DNA of 64,000 nucleotides. Source: Ophioderma brevispina. Lineage: Eukaryota > Echinodermata > Ophiuroidea > Amphilepidida > Ophiodermatidae. Positions within the stretch are counted from its first letter, which is position 1, and each line of letters starts with the position of its first letter. The stretch is from contig JAMKCH010051437.1 of the NCBI GenBank assembly GCA_023653785.1, positions 183,639-247,638 on the forward strand, in the 5' to 3' direction. This document shows positions 35,670 to 47,254 of this stretch, piece after piece. Made by a program: the position numbers and the translations under genes. Below the pieces are notes generated by a model. It did no database searches. It was not told the origin of the DNA and saw only the letters and a program-made list of their open reading frames with translations.

Positions 35670-35997
35670 TCAGGAGTGTTTTGGAGGGGGAGGTATTAGT
35701 ATTTAACAACACACCAACACTCTTGTCTTGTGTTACACTGTGTCATGAAAATACTTTATTTCAAAATTCACAGTTCACTATTTTTATATCATATACATGT
35801 TAGGGAAGAAAGACCAGTTTTAGAAGCAGGAGTACCACCTGGAGAAAACCTGCCAAGCTGAGTATGGACTGGAAACCAAATGCACTTTAAATTACAGGTT
35901 GGACCAAGGTTGGAACCTGGGACCACAGTGGTGTGATGTGCCAGAAGACCCGCTGCACTGCCAACCCAAACCCCTTCAGTCAGGAGTGTTTTGGAGG
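35670..35997 (-). mobile_element. tRNA-derived SINE with 18-bp TSD (copy B)
   Basis: The element (about 35688-35979) is flanked by direct repeats TCAGGAGTGTTTTGGAGG at 35670-35687 and 35980-35997. On the minus strand the tRNA-like head has TGGCAGTGCAGCGGG (A-box-like) and a decayed B box, AGGTTCCAACC. Head, body and tail match the SINE at 63281-63557. Confidence 0.88.
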
Positions 35998-36179
35998 TAA
36001 GAAATCCTACAGGGGATCAAGTTGAGTTGTGCTTTGGAGTCTTTGCTCCCAGACACCTGCATGATTACAACATCAAACTTTCAATTGTGTATGAAAGTTG
36101 TGTTGCATGAAAGGTCATAGGTCAAAAAAATGAGAGGAAGATTATAAAGGTTATTATATGTTCTGAATGATTGGGCTGC

Positions 36180-36310
36180 TTGGGGATGACCCATTAAGTT
36201 TTCATCTTGTCTGAATAAGCTTGACCTCAGTACCATACATGTAAAGTTTCATGCCAATACTTCAATCCATCTTGATGTGAAAGCTAAAAACTTGATTTTG
36301 AAAGTCCCAC
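36180..36310 (-). repeat. Helitron-like dispersed family copy B
   Basis: The reverse complement matches 28480-28600: aagctcaatcca-type segment, ggattgaagtattggcatga and agatgaaaactt. Half-sites aaggtca occur just outside (36110-36125). Confidence 0.65.
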
Positions 36311-36319
36311 AGAATACTG

Positions 36320-37945
36320 TATAAAATAATTTTGGTCAACCAAAATGGGACACTTTTTCACTCATAACAACCAAACCAAACATCCTTTACTTTTTAGCTC
36401 TAAGATTTCACAGGATAAATGAGAAAATAGTAGCTTGCTACCAAAATGTTGACCATGGTGGTTCTGTGAAAGAGGCTATTAGTGATCGGGCCGTGGACAT
36501 TTAAATAGCCTAAATTGAATGGTTAAACCTCAAAGCTATGTAGTACTACAAATTTCATTTTATCATTGTCATCATTGAACAATTTCAATAGATCATATGT
36601 TGTGGACATCTCTTGAAATTAAATGTTTGTTTTGTTTTATTGTCAAATTAAAATCAGTTCTCAAAATAATAAGCTAATATTAATCCAATGCATGGCATAA
36701 GCATATTCTTGACACTGTTTATGGCTGCCATTTTTATTTAAATATAAAATTTAATTTATCAACTCAGCTCGATATCAAAGCTGTAAATTGTCTCAATTTC
36801 ACTGGTCTTTTATACAGTTTCCATGTAAATCAATTTATTTTGATGGCAACCCTAAGGCATGGCATTTGAATTCACAATGGATTGCAATTAAATAGAGGTA
36901 CTTTGCAATTTCATTTTAAGGAGATGTACCTTCCTATAAAGACGTAACATACAAGAACATAACCTGCCATGAAAACTTAAAGGTTAGCTTGGATTTTACC
37001 TGCCAAGTAATAGCTTATGAGTAAGAATGCAACAAGATGGCAGAATCCATTGTTTCCTAGAAATTATCTATTTTAAGTGGGAAATAGTAGTTGGGAAGTA
37101 TGAAGGCATTATGTTTATCAATGCCAACCAGACACTCAAGCAACACCGCAATTTAAATATTTCCCCAACATCATTGCAATGTTTCTGCACACTTTAATCA
37201 GAATTAATCCCACTCAATTTACTGTGTCTGTCCCAGATGCCTAAATCCTCACACTTGGACTGTGTGATTAACCTCCTAAGTGTAACTAAAGATGGCATTT
37301 TGTATTGTGTTACCAGGGAGTAAGGCATTTTACTTGGGACATAATTTACTGCAGCACACTCGTCTTATCACCGTGTACTTCCCTGTGTTCAGACCTCTTG
37401 AGTTCTGTCCTCTATTTTCTTTATACTCTTTTTATTATTATGCACACCGTTTGTCAAAACACACTTCACAAACACACACACTTGAGGCTTTTGTTTCATC
37501 CCAAATCTTTTTGTGGGTAATTTTAGGTAATATTAGTGATGCTCCTACTTACAACATCAAATTAAAGACTAAATAATCTCTTAAATGAAGCGCTTAATAA
37601 AGCCTTGGTCTGTACCCACACAATATCAGCCGCTGACAGTGAACAGGTAATGGAAGGTCATGTCTGTGAATGATGTATATGTTAGATTAAAATATTGCCA
37701 AGATGGATAATTTCCTAACACATGCATGAAAAGCAAAATCTTGCACGATTCCACATCTTGCTGTACAAGATGGATTTAAGTTTAAGGGTTTCAGCATATT
37801 AGAGCCTTTGGACCCCTTTATGGTGAAAGTGTCTACCTATTTAAGCTTCTTAATTTTTCTTTTTGACATGTTTCAACTGTTTTACCTTAACCCTCATATA
37901 GATAAAGGATGTAATCTTTAAAGGAATTCAAAGAAATTCTATGTT
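36320..37945. other. non-coding stretch with no recognised gene
   Basis: AT-rich; open frames near 37292-37576 overlap one another in two frames and show no family features. Confidence 0.5.
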
Positions 37946-37952
37946 GCATTAC

Positions 37953-38625
37953 GATAGAAATTGAGATGGGTTGATAGGTTGTGAACATGTGTATAGCTCA
38001 AGACCAAAACAAATGGCCTAGCTTTATCAAATGGGTAAAAAATGGTCAGTCCTATCCTGACATGATTGGAGAGAGAGAGAAACTTGTCATTTGTGTGAAT
38101 GTTGATGAGGTTGTGGTACCATCCAAATTGACATTGCTGACAAAATCAAAAACAAACAGAAAAACTTTTGATTTGCTTGGAAGATCCCTTAAAAACTCAT
38201 ACATGGATTAAATCCTGGCAAAATGGTTCACTATGCCGTGACCATGTTAATGTGTCTTAAAGTTGCTTGTTCCAATTTATGTGTATCATTGTTCTCTACT
38301 TGATATGAAAGCTTGGCACTTCCACACACTCACCACCAAGTATTGTGGAAAAAAACTTGTAGTTTTGATGGTAGAAGCGACAATGCATATTGTAACACCC
38401 TATTCACTACTGCGATAATATTGATGGTTAGTCATTAAAATGGCAGTTTTTGTATCTCTCTATCTTGAGAAAATGGATTCAAAGGCTGAAATTTCAGGGT
38501 GTCAATGAGAAAAATACAGCCTTTCATCTGATCTCAAAATTGATACTACATCCGGGTAAGTGGGGGTAGGGGTGAGGGTGGAGCTCCCAAAGGTGATTGC
38601 AACAAGCATCTTTAAACAAGAGAAT
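37953..38625 (+). repeat. diverged tandem duplication, copy 1
   Basis: This block and 38632-39230 share the same order of landmarks: attgagatgggttgatagg, gttcactatg-cgtgacc, then a family 3 MITE (38261-38611). The copies are clearly more diverged than the 7.9-9.7 kb pair, with many indels. Confidence 0.85.
38257..38615. mobile_element. TTAA-flanked MITE, family 3 copy B
   Basis: The 351-bp element (38261-38611) lies between TTAA tetranucleotides. The ends agttgcttgttcc and the complement of gcaacaagcatc are inverted. The interior matches 17939-18245. Confidence 0.85.
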
Positions 38626-38631
38626 GCCACT

Positions 38632-39230
38632 CTGCAATAAAAATTGAGATGGGTTGATAGGTTGTGAACATGTGCATATTGTATTTGTTTGTATATAGTA
38701 TAGCTTCAGACCTAACAAAAAAAAAAAAAAAATTCTAGCTTCATCTTCATCAATGGTTAAAAATGGTCTGCCCTGACCTGATTGGAGAGGGAGAATTGTC
38801 ATTTCTGTGATGTTGATAAAAAATCATGCATCAAGGTATCTTGACAAATGGTTCACTATGCTGTGACCATGTTAATGTGTCTTAAAGTTGCTTGTTCCAT
38901 TTCTTGTATCATGTTCCTCTACTTGATTGAGGCCTGTCCAATTCACACAAACACCAAGTTTTATGGAAAAAACTTGGCGGTTTGATGTTAGAAACAAATA
39001 ATGCATATCTGTAAACACCCTTGCATCCTGTGACCCTATTACTGTGTAGTAATATTGATGGTTAAAACATGTAAAATGGCAGTTTTTGTCTATATTATTG
39101 AGGAAGAAATGGATTCAAGGCTGAAATGTCAGGAGTCAATGTGAGAAAAATTACCAGACCTTCTATTACTTTCATACTACTTTCGGGTAAGTCAGGGGCT
39201 CCCTGAATCGGATCAAGCACCTTAAACCCA
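38632..39230 (+). repeat. diverged tandem duplication, copy 2
   Basis: Repeats 37953-38625, including a family 3 MITE (38886-39221, flanked by TTAA). It holds an A-run at 38719-38734 that copy 1 lacks. Confidence 0.85.
38882..39225. mobile_element. TTAA-flanked MITE, family 3 copy C
   Basis: The 336-bp element (38886-39221) begins agttgcttgttcc and ends cggatcaagcacc with TTAA on both sides. It probably arose by duplication of copy B rather than by a new insertion. Confidence 0.8.
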
Positions 39231-39648
39231 TAGATGGCCTATGGGTCCAGATGTATGGTTAGACTAACTTTGCAGTCATTTAATTGTGTATAATAACATT
39301 TGAGTTGAGGGGCATCATATATCCGATACCGTCCACCAAGATGCATCTTGTGATTCGAACGGATTTTTTTTTTTACTCGGGTGATAGTAATCACCAAATT
39401 GAGTGGTCACCGAAGGCGCCCTCTTTTGGACGTCGATTCAATAATAGTTGTCTTTGACAAGTATACAGTGTTGTTAATTTTTAGTCTGTTGTGAAAGCAG
39501 TAAATGGTAACCGCGCGTATATTAACATTCTCTTTTCTGTGGGATAAAAGAAAGTAATTTTGTTGACAAAAGAAAACAAAAAACAAAAAGCAAACAAACC
39601 AAAATGACTACAAAGTAGTCTAGATGTATGTAGGTTAATGAACAGAGG

Positions 39649-40417
39649 GTTCAGATCAAGGTTTCCCAACCTTGGGGTCACGACCCCAAAAGGGGTCGCT
39701 GACCCTTAAGAAGGGGGTCGCGAAGTTAATTTAAATGAAAATGAAAGTACTTGTCTAAAAGACAGGAACAGAATTGGCAAATAATATAATTTAACTATGT
39801 CAAGCAAGCCAAACTGATTTTGCAGTGTTTGATTAATCAATTGAATTTTTATTTGATTAGTAAAATTTCCACGCGCTTCGCGCGCAAATAGTCACTTACA
39901 GGACTATTCAAAGACCAAAATTTAACTAGACTATGATGAAATTAGTCCTGTCAAGCAAGCCAAACTGATTTTTCAGTGTTTGATTGATCATTTGTATTTG
40001 AATAAAATTTCCGCGTGCAAATCAGTATAAATTATCACTTACAGGACTATTCAAAGACCAAAAATGAACACAATTGTAATGAAATTAGTGGTATTTTTGC
40101 ACATTTTGTGCACACTTGTTTTAGGAATTGAGAGCACCACACCCCTAGAAAGCCACAGCCATTTTTTAAGGATTGTCCTTGCTTCCCTGTCATCAGATTC
40201 AGAGCTTCCGGTAGATATAGGCGACCTTGTTGCAAGCCCTTTCCCCTGGCTTGAAAACTAGGCTTGCCACTGACGTACCTCTCCACAACACCTTCAATTT
40301 TTTCTTGCTCAAATTTCTTTTTGAGAATATATTATTTTGAGTAATGGGGGTCGCCGCAAGCTAAGTGTCAAGAAATGGGGTCTCGGGACAAAAAGGTTGG
40401 GAATCCCTGGTTCAGAT
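39649..40417. mobile_element. 753-bp non-autonomous hAT element with perfect 8-bp TSD
   Basis: The element is 39657-40409. GTTCAGAT is duplicated exactly at 39649-39656 and 40410-40417. The ends are inverted: CAAGGTTTCCCAACCTTGGGG versus, on the other strand, CAGGGATTCCCAACCTTTTTG, both typical hAT termini. Inside is a two-copy repeat of about 130-150 bp (39799-39930 and 39953-40070) with gtcaagcaagccaaactgat and acttacaggactattcaaag. No transposase is recognisable. Confidence 0.93.
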
Positions 40418-40559
40418 CCATGGCCATAATATTTCTAGTGGGGAGAATGGGATTAACAATAGGGTCCAGGAACAGGGGGTCAGTAGTGGAACTCTGTGTA
40501 TTTGGCAGAGAAAATAGATTTCTGATGAAAGTGTTCAAGTCCCTCTCTCGCTTACATTT

Positions 40560-40890
40560 TTTTGTTATCATCCATTCCGTCAATGTGAATAATGACCCCT
40601 CCCTAAACACATTTAATTTTTGTTTGTTTGTTAAACACAAGAAAACACACAATGGAGTCAATTCCCATGGCATCCACCCTGTTCAACCAGTCTGTGAAAT
40701 TTATGGTTTTAATATCAAGGAGTGTGAGTCTGTGATATTCATGTAATATACCCATTGTTGATTAAAGTTACGGCAAACCCAAAAGTTAGCTTACAAATTA
40801 CCTAGACGTCTTTAGCCTCTTATTAGTCTCCCTATCTGTTTTGGTGCATGTTATTTTTATGTGTAAAATATATCTGTATTCTTCCAATCA
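40560..40890 (+). repeat. dispersed repeat, homologue of the SINE body at 26210-26470
   Basis: Matches the minus strand of 26210-26470: cacaagaaaacacac, gatattcatgtaat, taatatac-cattg and ccctatctgttttgg-catgttatttttatgtgtaaa (split over interruptions). No tRNA-like head was seen at its 5' side. Confidence 0.6.
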
Positions 40891-41192
40891 ATGGCCTAGA
40901 CTATCATTTAAGGCAAATTGAAGAAATGTCAAATTTGTGAAAATGTGCCAGTGCTGCTTTAATAAAAAGTTTTTTGCCTTTATTTGTTTGGGGTAGTTGT
41001 TAATTGTGATATAAGCTAATTTGTACATGCAAAAATCTGGCTTTGTCAACAAATTGAGGGAGCCCTTCCCACAAAATCTCTGTATATTCCTTAAATTACT
41101 TGAGGCAACTATTAACCCTAATTCTCTCTATGTCCCGGGAGAGAGTGAAGGAAAAGCGGGAGAAGTGAATGAGAAAAGTGGGAAATTTGGGT

Positions 41193-41285
41193 TGGTCTCG
41201 AACCAGGGGCCCACCATCACCGGGGATACCATGCTAGTGTTGATAGTGTTGCAGGCCCGGCCAGTGATTTTGTGTATATATGTGT
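41193..41285 (-). repeat. possible tRNA-derived SINE head
   Basis: On the minus strand GGTTCGAGACC (41194-41204) fits a pol III B box, with CTAGCATGGTATCC about 35 bases upstream as a weak A box. It does not fold into a clear tRNA and no matching body was identified. Confidence 0.35.
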
Positions 41286-41329
41286 CTTCATTTTATGATG
41301 CAATCCTTACATCCAGGACTTAGTGTTAG

Positions 41330-42980
41330 GGGTATTGCTGCTACCAGCTATATGCTAGATGAGGGCACAGAAAGAATTGACAATGGCATTGAAAGTGTGC
41401 TCTTTTGGTGAAGCTTGGTGAGAGATTATAGTAAAGAGACATGTAAAATGTGATAGGTTTTGGAGATTGATTCCAAAAAGAAAAGAGGGGTTTCAAGGGT
41501 TTTAAAAGTAAAATTGGGTTACAACTGCTTTTTACCACAATTTTTAATGACGGCAGTGTAAAATATTACAAGAGATGACCACAAATTAGGAACCTTTTTT
41601 CTGCTGTTTTTTTTTTCTTTTCAGCAAGTAAGATGAACAAACCTTACAATTTCCATTATACTGGGTATATTTTTGTCCATTTGAATCTGTGATTGATAAA
41701 ACTCTACAGTGTTCTGTGAATCCACCAATCTGTGGCAACTATATGCGGTTTCCAATTGGATCAGATAAACTCTTAATGATACCTTTGCATTTTTTGGCAT
41801 GGCAGTATTTATTTATTATTACTACTATTATTTATTTTTTTTACAATCACTTTACACAGATTTTGTTCATGGAATACAATATTTTAATATAGTTTGTGCC
41901 AGATAGACTTTTGATACTGCATTCTTGGCTGTATTACATTTACTAGTGCAAACTGCTCTATTCGTAGTGCATAGCATCACATATACCATCATTGTCACAA
42001 TCTCTTTTCATATTTTGCATCTACCGTTCAATTTCAAAGCGGAAATTAGTTTCGGTAACTCTTTTTTCCAATAATCCCTTGACAGGACCCATATGACCAG
42101 CCCTATATTTGTGCAATTTTGTCTTCCCATATTTCCCAATTGCTGTTTATGCAGTGGTCAACCCTTGTACACCGCAGTACAATACTCCTTAGGGCTAGAG
42201 CGTGACTTGAGGTAAAGCTCATTTATAGGGCTTCCAACCGGGCCCTCCATAGGTTTCTTCACATGACATGAACTCAATATACTTGTCAGTAAGAGCCACA
42301 CAATTTGATGTGTCTTACCATACACAGACAACTTTACTACTTGTATTTGAACTGCTTCCTAGCTGCTTCATGTAATCATATCTCCTTTGCATCTATAAGA
42401 TTTCCTTTTACTCAGTATAAAATGTTCAACTTGTCTGAGAATGATCACCAAGAGATAACTCACACAATTCTACTTTCCAGATTACCAGTCTGCAGGTTAG
42501 CCTTAAAACTGTCAAAGTCAAGATTAATGTTAACGTCAATGGGGGAAAATGAAAGAACTTGATGGCACAAGGTACCGCCATTATCCTCGCTTGAAGCAAT
42601 ATATAATTATTGTTGAAATATCAGGATTCCTTTACCCATTACTTCAATACACAATAAATCTGACTCCAAAGATGACTTAGTACCATTAATCAATATTAAA
42701 TTGAAATTGTGTGCCACATAATTTCTAATCAGAAAGGAAATTGAATTCAGTATTATATTCAATTGACTCTATCTGTAGTTAATTTTCTTTCAGAGGTAAT
42801 CATGTCAATGCTGAGCTTACAACATTAGTTAAATGCACAATCATCATATGAAATTAGTCAAGTTAGATTAGGAATTCACATTCAAAGGCATATTAAGTGA
42901 TTTGAAGAGAAAGGTTCCCATAATTATCATAAATTATCAGCGTTTTGGGTGCATTTTGCTTGTTATCTCAGAAACAGATA
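41330..42980. other. non-coding stretch with no recognised gene
   Basis: No feature that I can support. Confidence 0.5.
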
Positions 42981-42990
42981 GCTTTTATGT

Positions 42991-43218
42991 TTAAAGGTGC
43001 ATTTTTCAATTTCAGCACCTTCTGTTTTATTCATGATTCACTAGATAACCTTGAGAAAAGCTTATTCACAAAATTTGAGTTGATTCCGATCTTGTGGTTT
43101 TGTGTTATGAGCAATTGCTTGTTTCTGCCGGTCCCATAGGCCACTGTACTGTAATTTGTCTGATTATGGACAGAAAATACAAAATTGCGAATTTGTGGAT
43201 CACAAAATGCCCCTTTAA
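42991..43218. mobile_element. TTAA-flanked MITE, family 6
   Basis: The 220-bp element (42995-43214) starts aggtgcattttt and ends caaaatgccccт-like sequence (caaaatgcccct), inverted with one mismatch, and is flanked by TTAA on both sides. Only one copy is visible in the window. Confidence 0.7.
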
Positions 43219-43359
43219 GGCAAAAGTATGTAATTATATTCATGTCAACATTTTTTTTTAATTCAGTGCAAGTATGATTTACATACATGTACAATGCCAT
43301 AACCTGCATTTTGGTGATACCAAAAAAATAGAAGTTTAACCAACCATGATATAATCATG

Positions 43360-43490
43360 TTTGTAGCTCTTACATCAAAGTGGATTGAAAGATCAGTTCA
43401 AAACTTTCAAATGGGGTTTTGGGGTGAAGGCAATTCTATCAAGATGAAAACTTTATATATTTAAATCAGGCTATACCCCTGGGCCTACCA
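43360..43490 (+). repeat. Helitron-like dispersed family copy C
   Basis: Matches 28490-28600: tagctctta-catc-aaagtggattgaaag, atggggttttggggtgaagg and tatcaagatgaaaacttta. Confidence 0.65.
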
Positions 43491-43593
43491 TTCCACGCTG
43501 GCCTAGTGTATAGTTCCCTGGTATCCAGAGTGGTGAGTGCTGGTAACAGACTCAGGATGATCCCTGCTCTGCAATGTTTGACATGATCAGGGA

Positions 43594-43752
43594 CAGGGAT
43601 GTGAGAGGCCACAGAAAAAAGGGAAAAACACTGCAAAATTGGGTACAATACCAAAAATAGGCTGAAAATACAAGAAAAAGCTGAAATTTGGCACTATCTT
43701 TTTCATTGGAAAAAGAGGAAATCAGCTGAAAAGTGGAACTCTCACACCCCTG
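43594..43752. mobile_element. 159-bp hAT-like MITE
   Basis: The ends CAGGGATGTGAGAG and CTCTCACACCCCTG are inverted with one mismatch; such CAGGG termini are usual in hAT elements. The flanks atcaggga and cagggatg do not form a clean 8-bp duplication. Confidence 0.65.
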
Positions 43753-44106
43753 CAGGGATGATTTGTCTGACACTTGGGATGAATAGTTTTACCTAACTCT
43801 CTGAAACTCTTAAGATAATTGCTAGAATTTTATCTTAAATGAAATGGCTCATCGGATGGTTATTTGGCATAATATAATATGATCAATACATTTAGGCTAA
43901 GTTCTTTCATGCCTCACAGCCTTGAAAGGTGCACATGCATGTAGTCAAATGCAGACTGGCACAAGATGCATATCAACTGTTTTCTATATATTGCCTCATA
44001 TCACACACAGGTAAAAACCAGGCATCTTTCTAGCCATTTGAGTATTAATTAATGAATGAAATATGAGCTCTTTAATTTTGTTACCAGAAATGATGGATTT
44101 AATATA

Positions 44107-44135
44107 TCTTTTGAATACACACAGCCCGGGGGGGG

Positions 44136-44195
<60 letters not shown>
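44107..44195. repeat. adjacent poly-G, poly-A and poly-G tracts
   Basis: G8, then about 31 A, then about 28 G in one row. Homopolymers this long are rarely sequenced accurately, so their lengths are unreliable. Confidence 0.95.
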
Positions 44196-44199
<4 letters not shown>

Positions 44200-46050
44200 A
44201 ACATTGGTCTCATTTTCAGCCTTCTGGTATATCATTGACCCTTTTTAGGCCAATTTTGGTATAGCAATGGGTTGTTTTTTCAAATTTGTTGGAAATTAGT
44301 CAAATTTTCTCAATCGGAAGCCAAAATTTTCCAAATTTGCTTAAAATGTCAAAATATTGAGGAAAAATGGCAAATATGGGTTAAATTTGGCCCACGATTT
44401 GCATCTGTGGTATAGCTTTGGGTCCCTTTTTTTAGCAAAAAAAATGGTATAGAATATGGATCCTACTTCCAGCTTCCAGACTCTCAGATCAGAGGCATGT
44501 TCCTATACCCAAACCAAACTTGAGAACCCCACCCCCCAAACACACAGTAACTGTTTAGCCATATAAACTTGATTGAGAAAGATTTGAATAGTATACTATC
44601 TTGTAAAAGAGATTACCATTAATGTAATTATTTCATTTTAAGGGCTGCTTACCCTCATAATATATTTAAACATCATTATCTGATAAAGCCTGAATTGTCC
44701 CTGTATTAAAATAGCCATTCATACATTTTTGATGCTGACACACTTCACACTGACTTTTGAGGCCAGTGTAACAGCTTATGACAAGCCAGTGTGTCTTCAT
44801 AAAGCTTACATATAAAGTGACAGGTTGATTCCGAATCCCCAGAACCATTTGGGAAAAGATGCCTGCGAAGGGCTTGTGCTTTCTCTCCAAAGTAGCACCC
44901 TGACAAGGGAACTACGTAAGGTCACAGCTATTATATACGCCGGGCTATACGCACATGCATATTTTGACACAAAAACAGCTCAAGAGATTATGACTGCAAT
45001 TATAATTAGGTCTACTGTAAAAGAAAGATATCTCTATCAATAATTACAAAATGATTGGTTCCCAAAGTGATGTCTAATGGATATGTTTAGTTGCAACTTG
45101 CTACTTAATGAATTGAATCAGCCTGTCATCAAGCAAACTTGGCAAACATATATTTTGTGTAAAAATCTTACAAAAGTATGCCTTTAATGTACTGCATAAT
45201 TCCCAAGATGCCTTTGGGTAATATCTCATGCATATTGCTATGCATTTATAATGAGCTAGTTGGCACATTTTGGGCCAACAAATTTGAGAAATCCCTGTTG
45301 AACACGTCAAAAAGGGATAGTGCGTTTATTATGTTTCGTGCGCAGGGCAACACTGCAACACTTTTGATTTCCTCCCATTTGATGTGCTAATCAGTATCCC
45401 CATTTTCTTGGAAAGGCTAGATATGGCTAAGTGATGCGAGTCACACAACACTCTGACTGGCACACCATTTTCTTCAGAATGTAAACAAACAATGCCCTCA
45501 CATTCTGTAAAAGTTGAGTTTTTGCATTATTGTATCCAAAATTGAGAACAACTCATTTATGAGGTCATGAAATAGCCAAAATGACAGTTTGAGGTAACAT
45601 TAACATCATTTAATGTTAATTAACATCATTTAATGTTAATTTTCATGAAAAGGCTATAAAGGTGAGTCTGTAAATTTGGGGTCAAAGGTGTGACATCGTG
45701 GCCAAAATTTCAAAATGGATTGAACCATTCAAATGGTGTTTTTCTATGCAGAAGCATGGGCATGGGAAGTGTCCCAATATTATTAATCCAAATAATTTGT
45801 TATTCATTTCAAATGCTTGAAAGAGAAAAGGAAGGCGATAACTGAGAAAAGCTAGATTTAACTGATGTAACAGGGGACACAAAACAATTTTCTCCCTATC
45901 AATGTTTCAAGGTAAGAAATCATGCAGTATTAAGAGTATACTTTCAATAGTGATTCAAGGCTTTTATTCAATGAAAAAACATATCTGACTGATATGATGC
46001 TAACACTACAAAATGCATTAATTTTTGCTAATACCGAAACCACCTTCTTA
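44200..46050. other. non-coding stretch with minor repeats
   Basis: Contains a small AT-rich direct repeat at 45597-45643 (two copies of aacatcatttaatgttaatt) and a weak Helitron-like body fragment at about 45690-45760. No exon is recognised. Confidence 0.5.
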
Positions 46051-46053
46051 AAA

Positions 46054-46920
46054 TTAGAGTGAAAAATCACTCTGATTTCGAGTTATTTTAAATTAACTCT
46101 AATCGAGTGGCTTTTTAGCTCTAAAAGAGCAGGAAAATGCAACCTGACACCTTCACTCGCGGTCTACAGAGCTCACTCCTTACCGATGGCTCAAATTCCA
46201 CTACTCTTCGGAGTGAGCCCACTCTAACTCTTATCGACCGGTTTTTAGCTCTAAAAGAGTAGAAATGCTCCTCTTTTTCGTAGTGACTCTAGCCATCAGA
46301 AACGCCGCAATCGCGTGATTATTTTCGACCAACAAGGCGGACGAGTTAAGTGAGCCGTCAGCAAACGGTTGAACGAAGTTGAAATAAGTGAAGAAATCAT
46401 AGATTCTTCACGGTGAGTATATTGTATGTGTCTTCACAGTTCATAGCATTTACAGACACAGTGTGGATAAGCATTAAATGTTATTTACTGAATTATCACT
46501 CGTACATACGTAGTCTTCGCCAGGCTCCCGGCCAGGCTAGCTTACACATGTGAAACGCACGAACAATCATGCATGTCACGGCAGGCATGATACCGTATCA
46601 TCCATGTACATGCACATCATGCATGTCTCACTGATCATGCCAATGAGCGCCACAATATTCATTCCTGTCACGATGCTATGAATTATTACCTACACATACA
46701 ATATACTCACGCCAATAAACAAAATTCCTAAAAATCACAACTCTATAAGAGTGCTAGTTCACTCTAAAAAGGAGTTTCAGTTCACTCTTTCCCTTCGAGT
46801 TATTTGTTCCCTCTTTATTTTGAGTGGATCCACTCTAAAAGAGGCGTCACTCAGCTGGCTATTTTTTGGAGTGAGATTTCACTCTTTCGAGTGGTTTTCA
46901 CTCTTTACTTTACCTGAGAG
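46054..46920. repeat. ACTCT/AGAGT-rich inverted-motif region
   Basis: Many copies of short palindromic units such as agagtgaaaaatcactct and agctctaaaagag lie in two clusters (46054-46290 and 46745-46915), which flank a CpG-richer middle. The last unit, ttggagtgagatttcactc, recurs at 49234-49253. The overall form suggests the subterminal repeats of a transposable element, but I could not define its ends. Confidence 0.6.
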
Positions 46921-47132
46921 CAGAAATTACAAAGGGGAGAGAACAAGAAAAAAAATGGGGAAGTGCGGAAGAAAGGGAAACGGAAACAAGCACAGAGCGG
47001 CCGGGCATGTGGAAAGAAAGTAGACGCGAAGTATAATGGGGGTGCTGCTCCTTTTACCTTTTTTATTTGCCTCTTTTTTTTTTTTTTTGCGCTGAAAAAT
47101 TACTTTTTCTTATTTGATCATCATTAATTACA

Positions 47133-47168
47133 CTAGCGGGGACCGCGCTGCGCGCGGGCCCCCGCTAG
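47133..47168 (-). repeat. Helitron 3'-terminal hairpin
   Basis: CTAGCGGGG (47133-47141) pairs with CCCCGCTAG (47160-47168), and an inner GCGC/GCGC stem lies around a TGC loop. On the element's own strand the hairpin reaches the CTAG end itself instead of lying about 10 bases inside. Confidence 0.92.
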
Positions 47169-47254
47169 ATGCGTATACCCGCTGATAAGTATACTGGAAT
47201 GTTTTCAAGGTACTGGTATTCGACATAATTAGCACCACCGAGCACTTTAAGTCA

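Noticed and set aside
40064..40261. Small frame with a hydrophobic N-terminus resembling a signal peptide
   Set aside because: It lies inside the non-autonomous hAT element, partly in its internal duplicated repeat; no gene support.
44056..44248. Lys/Gly-rich and Pro/Phe-rich open frames
   Set aside because: They translate poly-A and poly-G tracts in different frames and are low-complexity artefacts.
46751..47023. 90-residue frame with a basic C-terminus
   Set aside because: It is translated from the ACTCT/AGAGT repeat cluster and purine-rich sequence, with no family features.
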